NCBI GenBank assembly: GCA_030141585.1
Contig: JAQIFP010000035.1
Location: forward strand, 1-56,808
DNA length: 56,808 nucleotides
Direction: 5' to 3'
Source: Ophryocystis elektroscirrha
Taxonomy: Eukaryota > Apicomplexa > Conoidasida > Neogregarinorida > Ophryocystidae
Below the pieces are notes generated by a model. The model did not search any database. It was given only the letters and a program-made list of their open reading frames with translations, and was not told where the DNA came from. Positions 1-11,200 of this stretch are shown piece after piece. Made by a program: the position numbers and the translations under genes. The stretch's first letter is position 1. Every line of letters begins with the position of its first letter.

Positions 1-340
1 TATATATTATATATATTATATATATTATATAAATTATATATATTATATATATTATATATATTATATATACATTATGTATATTATATATATTATATCCATT
101 ATATTATAATATATATATGTATATTATGTATATTATGTATATTATGTATATTATAAATATATATTATGTATATCTATATATATATATATATTATGTATAT
201 ATAATATATATAATATATATAATATATATATTATATCAATTATATTATTTATATATATATGTTATGTATATTATATATATCGTATATATATTATATATAT
301 CATGTATATTATATATATTATATATGTATTATTAATGAAT
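1..340. repeat. TA-rich microsatellite at the window edge
   Basis: This is almost pure TA dinucleotide sequence with scattered TATATTATG variants. Open frames here encode only Ile/Tyr/Met strings and are not genes. The following stretch to about 515 is AT-rich with no coding signal I can support. It is probably intron or upstream sequence of the gene fragment that begins near 516. Confidence 0.85.
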
Positions 341-515
341 ATAATTTATCAATAAATATATATAATTGATAAACTTAGAATAATATTTATAATAACAATG
401 TTTTAACGTACATTTTTTTATTATATAGTTATAATGGATAAATTAATTAAATTAAATTAAGTAATTATTTAATTATATAATTTATAAAATATAAAGTATT
501 TTTATTGCAATAAAG

Positions 516-2285
516 TTGAATTTCTTGCCAGGATCTGAGAAAACATCTGATGCTAGTTTATTCAATATGGTTGAATTACAGTCTATTTACCCATCTTTAC
601 TGGATATGGCTGAAAGCATTTTCCAAGAATCAAGAAGACTTATGACAAACACTAATAAATGTATAACTTTCAATGCTCACATAGCGTGTCTTTATTCATT
701 TTACTGCTTTACAGTAACTCGCAAAACGTATTTGCCAAAAATACATCAAGTATAATTATATTAGTTCATTTTAATCTAGATATGGCCCACTTTAGTTTAC
801 TCATTCAAAACAAATCAAGGAGATACAACAAATCTTGTTGCTACTATTACATTAAAATTGATAATCAATATCTCTCCGAGATTTATAATGCCTAGGTATT
901 CAATAGATAATTTAATACTACAATTCTATCAACTAAATTGCTCTATAAATTTTCTCTCTGCTTGTTACCTTTAATATTTAAAAAACTGTGAAATTTCACT
1001 TTACATTTGATGATTCAAATGAAATCTTATGATTAAGACCTTTTTATATATTTAAGACCCTTTTGTCTCTATAAGAATTATGTATCGATTTAAGACCTTT
1101 TTAAATAATTAAAAAACTTTTATTTATCTTAACGCCTCTTACCTACTTAAGACCCTTATATCTATTTTAAGCCCCGTATATCTATATTAAGCCCTTATAT
1201 CTATTTAAGACCCTTAATTCTATTTAAGACCCTTAATTCTATTTAAGACCCTTAATTCTATTTAAGACCCTTTTAATTATTTAAGACCTATTTATCTATT
1301 TAAGACCTATTTATCTATTTAAGACCTATTTATCTATTTAAGACCTATTTATCTATTTAAGACCCTTGTAATTATTTAAGACCTATTTATCTATTTAAGA
1401 CCTATTTATCTATTTAAGACCCTTGTAATTATTTAAGACCTATTTATCTATTTAAGACCTATTTATCTATTATAATAATCTAAGTATCTCTTAATCCTAC
1501 AATTTACAACAATGTATAGTTCATTATTATAAATTTTAGATTTGAAATCCATTTGCTGCCATTTTTCCTATCTACTTTGAAAAATCCGTGCAATAATGAT
1601 TCTGAAACAAAGACGCCTTTTTTGTTCCGAAATCAGCTTTATTTATTAAGTTTATTGATAACTGTACTTAAAAACTTAAAATTAGAAGAAGTTGAAATAA
1701 GTGAAAAATCTCTAGCACAAGTTTTTGGAACGACTATTTTTTTTTTTCATAGTCAAGTACACTCCAGCTTACAAGTAAATGCATTCAAACTTTTTCACCA
1801 ATTAATAATATACAACTCATATTTCACCAAGTCAAAATTAGCAGCGTTATTGTTCATATTTATAAAATTTGACAAGTAAGTTATACATTAAATATATAAA
1901 AAAATTTGGTATATTTAATAAATAGAGTAAAATAATTAGTATATGTGTCTATATATATTATTTATTTTGATATTTTTTTTTTTTTTTTTTATACCTTTGT
2001 ATATTCAATAGCAGAATCAATTAATCAAACTTTAGATAAATATTTTTTTTTTTTTTTAGAAAAAATGAGACATTCGAAAAGTTTATAAAAGATCAAAGCA
2101 ATATTTCAAGTTTATCTGAAGCAATAAAGATTCTAGAAAATACCGGAATCACTACTAACAAATTTATAAAGCCCGTGAATAATAAACCCACCAATGAGCT
2201 TATTTTAGAACTTGAAACAAGGTCGCATACACTTATCGAGCAATATCATCATAACTTCATAAGAATAATTGATGAATATTTTTAG
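516..2285 (+). CDS. HEAT-repeat protein, C-terminal part; TTI1-like (tentative)
   Basis: Four exons join in phase: about 516-749, 780-895, 1540-1875 and 2060-2285 (TAG stop), with introns of 30, 644 and 184 nt. The joined protein is helical. The segment KIHQIWPTLVYSF followed by FIMPRFEIHLLPFF resembles the C-terminal HEAT repeats of TELO2-interacting protein 1, part of the TTT complex that stabilises PIKK kinases. This is recalled family similarity only. I see no start codon: the track to the left of 516 is TA-rich, so the 5' exons may be in the first 500 bases or outside the window. The 644-nt intron holds a 19-bp minisatellite. The exon structure is more certain than the family name; another HEAT-type protein is possible. 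Confidence 0.45.
1056..1471 (+). repeat. Minisatellite, about 19-bp unit, inside an intron
   Basis: About 20 degenerate copies of a unit like ATTTAAGACCTATTTATCT run in tandem. Variants end in CCCTTAATTCT or CCCTTGTAATT. It lies within the inferred 896-1539 intron of the HEAT-protein gene. The unit contains TAA in one frame and 19 is not a multiple of three, so it cannot be coding. It differs from the TA microsatellites that dominate the other long introns. Confidence 0.85.
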
Positions 2286-2900
2286 CTAAAAATAAAAAAA
2301 ATCGATTTCTTGAAAGAAAAAAAAAAAAAGTATTTTTTTATTTAGATATCATAGGTCATAACTAAATGCAATATATTTATAACTAACATGTAACATCTAA
2401 AAACCTTATAATTTTTATTACTATAGCTTTATTTAGCACTGTATAGTCAAATATGTATGTTAAAATATTAAAAAAGAGATTAATCTATAGCTTAGATAAC
2501 TTCAAAGCTGTGACTGTTGTGCAATATGTGTATATTCTAAGATTTTAATAAAATTCTAACAAATAACGGTGCAAGTACTGTTTTCGAGTGACCTAATGTG
2601 CATATGTATATCGAGTGACGCGTCTAATGCACCTGAAATCTCTCGTAGCTATTAGCAAACAAGTTAAAATAAAAACCCTCACAGTTGTGTTTGAGTAACT
2701 TTTTTTTTATAGTGGATTTAAGTTTTACTGAACTTATATCAAGAGTTTGAACAGAATTGAAATTTTCAGTTTCTTCTAAAAGATTTAGTTTTTTTTTTTT
2801 TTTGTATAGAAAAAAAAATGCAGTAGCAAAACTCAAGAATCAAGTTTAAGTGTTTTAGTCAGCTTTAATAAGTTTTAAGAAATTAATCGTTTAAAAAAAA
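2286..2900. other. Intergenic region, tandem genes
   Basis: This 615-bp gap separates the stop of the HEAT-protein fragment from the kinase ATG. It holds homopolymer A/T runs and two near-repeats of ATATGTATATCGAGTGAC-type sequence around 2585-2620. I see no convincing gene. It presumably carries the terminator of one gene and the promoter of the next. Confidence 0.5.
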
Positions 2901-4562
2901 ATGCAATCTTTTTACCGTAAACACGAAGAAAACGGATATTATGAAAGTTTAACTCCTCAGGCATCTGATGACTCGGAAACTTATAGTTTCGAGTCTCCCA
3001 CAAAAACCTTACCTTCCTATATACATAAACAATTATATAATCAGACTAAAAAGACCGTTAAATATTTAGATTCAGATGAAAGTTTTAATAATATATTTGA
3101 GTTATTGGCTCCTAAAAATTCACGCGGTACTGATGAAAAAAAAAGAAGCAATAGAGCCTTTATACATGAAGCCATTAACAGACACACTAATCTTCGCTAT
3201 ATAGTCAAAATTATAGATAAAAGCAAACTACCAGAATCTGCTGGAGGCGAAAGGTATTATTTTTTTTTCTTATATAATTTATTTTAATTAGTATTTGGAA
3301 AATTCTTTGTAGCCGCCTTTTAAATATTTCGAGTCAACATAATAATGTCATGACAGTTTATGACATTTATGAGTCCAACAATTACTTTTATTTAGTATGT
3401 GAACATTTAAAAGGAGGAGAATTATTCGAGTATTTAATTGAAGAACGCGCAATACCAGAAGAATTATGTAAATACATAATTAAGCAGATTTTAGAGTCCT
3501 TGCACTTTTTACACAGTAATCGTTTATTGCATAGGTAAAAATAATACATGCAATATATATGTACAAGCTTATAAATAATAGAATGTATACGATATTTTAA
3601 TAAAAAAGAATAACTTTTGTATATTTTTGTATAAATTTAGTTAATTCATTATTGCTAGTATTTCACAAAACACATTAGCTATATGTGAACTATATATAAA
3701 TATATATACATATATAAATATATATATGTATATGCATATATATATATATATAAAACAATACAGATATATATGCATTTACTACATACATATATATATATAT
3801 TGTTAAAATACTTAATATAATTATAATTTTATATTAATTAATTATATATTAATTAATTAGTATATGTGCTAAAATACGATGTCCTTACACTAATAATTAC
3901 GTTGCAGAGATTTAAAGCCAGAAAATTTAATGTTCCGTCGAGCAAGACCCAATATAGATGACTCTGATTTATCTTCAGCAGATAGTTATTCAGCCGTGAA
4001 ACCCCGTCAAATGAATTCTTTAGAATGCTCTCAAAAAATGTCTCTACAAGAATTGTCCCGTGCTTATGAATTAGCAGTTATTGACTTTGATACTTGTCGG
4101 CTTACAGACATCTGGTAAAATAGTATCCAGTATTGACATTTTTGCAGTGTGCAAGATTATCAAGAAGTAAAAAATGGAAGAAGAAGACTTGTCGGAACAT
4201 ATGGGTATTTGGCACCTGAAGTATTAAGAGGACATGAGTACACATTTGCTTCGGATTTATGGTCTGTTGGTGTAATACTCTACATCCTCATAACGGTACT
4301 TATATTCAAAATACTATATAACCAATTTATTATATAATTTATAATAAATTTATAATTACAATTAAATTTAATAATAAACCTTTATGTACATACGAAAGTG
4401 CAACATACAGTGACCTTGAACTATAAATTACATATATTGTATATAATCAACCATAAAATAAATAAACGCTATACATAATTTTTTTTTTCTATATATATAT
4501 TTAAAATATATATTTTGTAATATATAAATAGAAAATATAAATTATTCTACTTACAATAATAT

Positions 4563-4594
<32 letters not shown>

Positions 4595-4649
4595 TACTTA
4601 TATTTTGTGATATATAAATAGAAAATATAAATTATTCTACTTACAATAA

Positions 4650-4698
<49 letters not shown>

Positions 4699-5327
4699 TA
4701 CTTATATTTTGTGATATATAAATAGAAAATATAAATTATTCTACTTACAGTAATATTTATATATATATATATATATATATTTTTACTTATATTTTGTAAT
4801 ATATAGATTATTATACTTACAATAATTTAGTAACTTTTTTTATAAAGTGCTACTAATTCTATTTTTTTTTTTTTGACACTTCTATATTTTCATGTATAAT
4901 TGAATAGGGAGTGCCTCCTGTTCCTATGAATCTGATGACGAGTGCCCGCTCTAGTTTAGAAGTTCTTATGCAGTTGAAAAAACGCGGTTTTAACTTCGAT
5001 TTGGCCCCATTTTCAAGCTTTCCTAAAGCTCAACATTTATGCAGGAAATTGCTTGAATTTGATGTTACTAAGCGTTTAAAAACTGCTCAGCAAGCTTTAG
5101 AACATCCATGGTTATATTTAATATCAACCTACACAATTCCACTATACAAATATCCTTTAATGGAACATCCTATACAACCTTATTCTGTGAATAGACAAAA
5201 AACTAATCAAAAAAATAACAAAGTAATAAAAATTATAATTTTCTTAATTTTTCAGATTTATTCTGCAATTAATGTTCCATGCTCGAAATTAAATTATTCA
5301 CTCAATTATTATATGGGTGAATATTGA
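2901..5327 (+). CDS. CAMK/CDPK-like protein kinase with degenerate glycine loop
   Basis: Exons 2901-3253, 3313-3534, 3908-4114, 4148-4295 and 4908-5327 join in phase to 449 residues. Residues 1-75 are polar and probably disordered. The kinase domain follows. The ATP-anchoring lysine is K103 (IVKIIDK). The catalytic loop HRDLKPEN starts at H191, APE is at 283-285, and SDLWSVGVILYIL and a terminal EHPWL block are typical of calcium-dependent kinases. Two departures stand out: the region before K103 (RSNRAFIHEA) lacks the glycines of GxGxxG, and DFG reads DFD (251-253). No EF-hands follow, so direct calcium regulation is unlikely. The last exon may hide a 33-nt intron (5223-5255) that keeps frame whether spliced or not. 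The kinase fold is secure, the subfamily is inferred, and substrate is unknown. Confidence 0.85.
4490..4830 (+). repeat. Tandem repeat, 86-103 bp units, in a kinase intron
   Basis: Three near-identical units and a partial fourth begin near 4512, 4602, 4705 and 4791. Each contains TATTTTGTRATATATAAATA, a poly-T run and a TA tract of varying length that explains the unequal spacing. It lies wholly in the 612-nt intron 4296-4907. Confidence 0.8.
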
Positions 5328-5540
5328 GATACCTGTTTTAATTAATCAATTACTATTACCTTTTTTTTATGTAACGATTTAATTTTTTCATGTCAAATAT
5401 TTAAAAAAATTTTGTTTTAAATTATTATACATTTTCTTTGTATAAAAAAAAGGAAATTTCTTTTTTTGGAATAATACATATTCGAAACTACATAGTACTA
5501 TTATTGTCAATTCAAAAAATATTATATATACATGTATAAA

Positions 5541-7520
5541 TTAATTGCATAAAGTAGCTGCCAGAATCGCTGCTCCTTTTCCTGAACCATCATCAGCTGG
5601 TATTATATGTATTAGCTTAGAAAGTTCAGGTCCCAATACAGCATCTAAAGATTCCCGTACAACTGCTTGAAAATGAGGATTTCGCTTATATAAAGATCCG
5701 TCAACTCCAACAGATAAACCTCCAAATGCTGGCTGGAGTCGGCCACTTTTTTTAGCACAACCGGCAATGAGGACGGACACTAAAGTAGCTGCTCTGTCCA
5801 TAACAGCTGTAGCTACACGATGAATAACTTGTAGTAAGTCAAGCGGAAGTTCCATATGCCATATATCTAAGATAATTCTTCGAGTAAGCTGCAGATTGGC
5901 TGATTTATCGTTCATAATACGTGAAATTTGTTCAGATATTAGCGAAAATGATTGCCTAAAATTCATTCATGAACTTATATTTGAAAATATATAAATTTTT
6001 TTTTGTGCACTTTGAGCGTCATATACGCCAAACTTAAGCTCATATAAAATACCTTCTTTTGTACATATTGTGTACAAAAAAATGTATTTAAAGAATATGT
6101 ATATAATTAATTACACAATTAATTATCACTTATTGATATCTTCATATACTTTTATGTGTACCATGCAAATGGGGGTAGCCTTTCCGCGAGAATTCTAACT
6201 AAAGCTAGACGACATATTTCACCTAAATAAGCGCCCGAACACATTTTTTCAATTTGTTGAAACCCTCTGTTGTCTACAGATTTGAAATCCAGCTATAAAA
6301 AATTAAAATGTTAATTATCAAGCTTACTGTTATTCTAAGTCATAAAATAAAAGTGCCTATATATTATTATATACTAAATATTAATATTCTATAAACAACA
6401 AATATCATATATATTTATATTAGCTATCAACCAAATATATATGCAACAAAGACTAAGTATATATATATATATATATATATATACTTAAACAAAATAAAAA
6501 ATAATAATAATAATAATAATATTTTATATTAATAATAAATAATAAATTATTGATAATAAATAACAATAATAATAATTAGATAATTTTACTGTAATAGATT
6601 ACTTCACAGTCTATATTCATTCTAGGCAAATTGCGGTTAAAATTTCCACATTCAACGTTGATAACTTTGCCTTGGTATCCATACATGAGTGCAGATTCTT
6701 CATAATAACAGCAATTCATACCAGTCCCTAAAATTAGTCCTATGATACACGGTGGGTGTTTGGAGTGATCCATGGTGTAGGCACATGATAATAAAGTTCC
6801 AACTGTATCATTTAAAACTGAATTGCAACGAGCAGGAACTTTATTTCTCAAAAAAGCAACGTTCATTAGCTCGACAACGTCTAAATTTTCGACAGGATCA
6901 TCTGTTTGTCTTCCGGTTTCAAAACCTTTAGTCCAATTCATTAAAATGGCTTGTTTTATTGATCGAGCATTACAAGGGAAGCTGAATGTAAATCCAGAAT
7001 AGAAAGTTTTATCTTTACTTTGACTTATATCTCCTTGTTCTGTTAGGAATTCAAGAACATTTTGTGCAAAAAAATCAAACATTTCTGTAGCAGTGGCTTT
7101 TGGGTCTAATAAACCTTTATTATGTTTAGAACACTCTTTGGGCGTCAAAAGACTTTCACTATGCATGTTAGATTCTATTTTTCCGTTTCCTAGCAAATTT
7201 GCACGTACTACCCTAAAATTTGTGCCACCAAAGTCCAAAGCATAATAAGCCTAATTAAAAACATTTATCAAACTTTGTATATAATTTAGCCATGAATTAA
7301 TTCATTTCTGAATACGTTTAATCAATATATATATAATATAATAAAATATACTCTAATATAAAAAAAAAAATATAATGGAATGTATTTCAAAGGTAACTTA
7401 TAAATTCGACTTTAGTACAACTATAAATGACAACCATGATAATTGAAATTATTATAATATGATGCATGGAAATTATTTGATGCATAATATATCAATTGAT
7501 TGATTATTTATGATCAATCG

Positions 7521-7551
<31 letters not shown>

Positions 7552-7982
7552 GAGTTAGTTTAATAAAATTACCCCTTTTTCATTTCCTGTTGGTAAATTC
7601 AGAATGCAAGAGTCTATCATTTTAAATGAGCATCTTTTTGAATCCCATCCATATGGATTTTCTAAGTGGGCTACTAAACCCACTTGTAACTCATCTACAA
7701 AAGAATCGACCATTTTGCGTAGATGTTCTACGGGAACCTTCAACTTACTAAGGTACCTCTAAAAAAAACCTTTATGTTAAAATATTTGTATGTTTATTTT
7801 GTGCATACCTCAAGTCGAGCTTCCATTGGTTCAATCAAAGAGAAGGACCTTAATTTAATTTTTTGCAGTTGTTCCCGAATTACATCAATATCTTCGTGTA
7901 AATGACGATCAAAAGGTTCATCCTTATTGATACATAATCCAAACTCACAGTCGGTGTTTTTATACTCTACAGAAGTTGCCAT
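5541..7982 (-). CDS. HK: Hexokinase
   Basis: Five exons (7809-7982, 7573-7758, 6603-7250, 6162-6292, 5541-5955) join in phase to 517 residues, normal for a single-domain eukaryotic hexokinase. It phosphorylates glucose with ATP in the first step of glycolysis. The phosphate-binding block ALDFGGTNFRV lies near residues 124-134. It is followed by the sugar-binding FSFP and NWTKGF segments, NDTVGTLL with the catalytic Asp, LGTGMNCCY, and the late GGLSVGVDGSLY block and DDGSGKGAA adenosine segment. All expected motifs are present, so activity is likely. The exon 3 donor was placed after IDCE because the next exon (LDFKSVDNRGFQ) then matches the family length. It converges on the kinase gene, with 213 bp between stops. 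Confidence 0.95.
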
Positions 7983-8213
7983 CCTGGTATACCTGGATTT
8001 TCCTAAAGAATAGTTCTGGTACTGACGATGCAGTTGTTCTCTACTTTCTGTAGAGTATAGTAATAAAAATTTAAGCGTTATAAATCATTTAAAAAATGGT
8101 GATTGGTTATCCTGTAAAATAAACTATTTAAGCTTTTTTTTGTTTTTTAGCTGTACAGTCATTTGTATTATTTTCGTTAAAAAATTATTTACTAAATAAA
8201 AAAAATATATATT

Positions 8214-11200
8214 CTACGAATTAGCTAAAGTATGCTTTATAAAAATATATATAAAATCAATATATGAAGGGTCTCGATGATATACAACTTTAAGTAGGAG
8301 TAAATTGCGAGTAGCTATAGCGATAGCAGCAGGTATCACTGGTATATTTAAATATAAAAATAAGCAGCAAATATAATTTAATTTACGAGTTAAATGCACT
8401 ACACTAATGGAGTCGATTAACTTTAAATCTAAGCAATCATCTTTCATTGAATTTAGTAAAATTTTATGCCATACCATATATATAGGTGAGTTTTTTTCTG
8501 AATTGATTACGGTTGTTTTATTCGGAAAAAACTTTTTATAGTGAAATGAACTAGCTTGATTTCCAGTAACGGACTTTAAATTAATGTCATCTCTGGACTT
8601 GTATTTTGTGAGCATTGTTTTATTAAGATTCAGTTGTGGTGAGGAAGACCTATAATTTTTTTTTAGATTATTTAATAAATCTAAAATTTTAATGCATTCC
8701 AAATCATAAAATTCAATATAATTTGTTGCAAATTGTGCTGAAAACGATGCGATTATCTGACTGAACAATAAATAATCATTTTTTTTCGAATTTAATTTGG
8801 ATCTTAAATTTTCTGAATGCGGGAGTAGCCATTTGTCTAACTCTAATTGTAAAAAATCTCGCAAATATATTAATTTGATCCAGTTAAACTCCATCACTAT
8901 TTCTACCAAATGATTAGAAAATTGATCAACTAATATTTTATATAATTTTTTTTTTTCTTGATTAATATTTCCAGCATCCATTGAATAAACAACATCTAAT
9001 TGAGGTTTTTGTATTAATTGTAAATTATCTTTTATGGGTATTTTATTTGTTACAGTATATATTGATAAATAAAAGTTTAAGAGATTTTTTAACAATTCAT
9101 AGTTTCCGTATTCCATGCATTTATTTATTAATTTTAATACGTAATTTTGCCTAACAACAACATCCCCAAATATATTTTGTAATACTAATAGGAAGTGCGA
9201 AGCTATGTTTAAATAGTTATAATTAACACAATCATAAAATATATCTTCAGCAGATATTGGCGATAAGGCTAAAATTAATAATGGGCTAGATAAAGGCTCA
9301 AATTTCCGCATTGCAACAATCAAAGATTCATTTAAGCATTCTACGCAGTTTTCTTGTATCAAAAAAAGCACTTCTGTTAATTGCATACAACACTGTAATT
9401 TTGTAGTTAAAGTGTAAATAAAACTGTATATAGAAACATTATTTGCGCTTAGATTTGACATTTGATTTTTATAATTTTGATTTATGTAGACCATTATTGC
9501 CTTATTTTTTCTCATTATTTTTTTTTTATAATCAATATCATCTAATTCTTTTTGCCAGATTTTTCTTAGAACGTTAACTTTTCTAATATGGGGTTTTGAT
9601 TCTTCATTAACAGATGTAGAATGTTTCAGAATTTCTTCATTCGAATTATCCTCTATTTCATTTTTTAAAGTATCATTCGATTTCAAGCATTCTAATTCCA
9701 AAATTTTTTTTTTTCTTTTTTCTTCAGGTAGTATTTTTGTGGCAATAATTCCCTGTTTATTTTTTTTTCCTAAATCTCCTTCGCGTGCTTGAAACTCATT
9801 ATACCTAGGAATCAACGTCTCCTCTCTTCTAACTGTTAATAAATTTGGTTTTTTCAAGGATGCTATTTCGGGAGTTGGTTTTTTTAAAAAAGTTTCTTTT
9901 CGAATATCTTTTTTTTCGTCTCTCCCAACAGTTAATTTTTTATATTTTCTTGGAGTAACTTTATCGGGTTTTTTCAAAGTCGATTTTTCAGTAATTACTT
10001 TTTCGTCAATCTTTGGAACTAAGCTATTTTCTCTTTTCACTGAGCTTGAAAATAGAACATTCTTTTTCTTGAGTTTTGGGACTTTTTTTTCAACAAAACA
10101 CTTTTCTTGCAAATTTTCGGGATGACCTGGTTTTTCAAGAATCAATTTACTTTTAATGGGAAGTTTTCCCAATTTCTTTAAACTTCCTTTCACTGTAAAA
10201 TTTGATTTTTTGAAACTGTTTCCTTCATTTCGAATTTCGTCTTTTGATTTACTTTTATTCAATTTTCTTTTACTAATGCTTTTTTTTATTTTATAAACTT
10301 TTCCAATAACCTCTTTAATATCTCTTTTTCCTTTCATATAATTAGCATTATCTTCAATATTTTGCATTTCTTTGGATATTTTTTTTCCTTTATCTTCTTT
10401 TGCTTCTTTTTTCCCTTTTTCTTTCATTAATTTTTCTTTCTTCTCTTTTTCTTTCATTAATTTTTCTCCTTTCTCTTTTTCTTTTTTTTTTACGATTTCT
10501 ACTTTTTCTTTATTTTCTCTTTCTTGTTTTTCTTTTTCTTTTTTCTCTGTTTCTTCTTTTTTTTCATTCTCTTTTTCTTCTTTTTTTTCTTTCTCTTTTT
10601 CTTCTTTGTCTTTTTCTTCTTTGTCTTTTTCTTCTTTGTCTTTTTCTTCTTTGTCTTTTTCTTCTTTGTCTTTTTCTTCTTTGTCTTTTTCTTCTTTCTT
10701 TTTTTCTTCTTTCTCTTTTTCTTCTTTCTTTTTTTCTTCTTTCTCTTTTTCTTCTTTCTTTTTTTCTTCTTTCTCTTTTTCTTCTTTCTTTTTTTCTTCT
10801 TTCTCTTTTTCTTCTTTCTTTTTTTCTTCTTTTTCCTTTTCTTCTTTGTCTTTTTCTTCTTTGTCTTTTTCTTCTTTATTTTTTTCTTCTTTCTCAATTT
10901 CTTCTTTCTCATTTTCTTCTTTTTCTTTTTCTTTTTTTTCTTTTTCTATCTCTTCATTGTGCTTTTCTTCATTATCTTTTAAAGCTAAAGAAATTTCACT
11001 CTTCAAATCCAGATTAAATTTACTATTATTTTTTGACTTCTTGTAAATTTGATTGAATAAAGGTATTAAGTAGTTAATTTTTTTGTTATTTTCAGCGTAA
11101 AATGTTTCGGGCATTTCTAATTTGTGGATATGAGGATGCGTTTTGAGCAGTTTGAGAAATTCAGGATATGCGTTGGTTAATAATTTGTACAGTAATTTAT

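Noticed and set aside
1056..1471. CRISPR-like look of regularly spaced repeats
   Set aside because: The units are contiguous and degenerate with no unique spacers, in a eukaryotic intron.
2624..2836. 70-codon minus-strand frame between the HEAT-protein gene and the kinase
   Set aside because: It is low complexity, built around an A-run, with no family signal. It is more likely intergenic chance.
10372..11046. Phe/Ser-rich and Phe/Leu-rich frames on the plus strand
   Set aside because: They are the complement of the Lys/Glu repeat of RIC1, which has family support on the minus strand.
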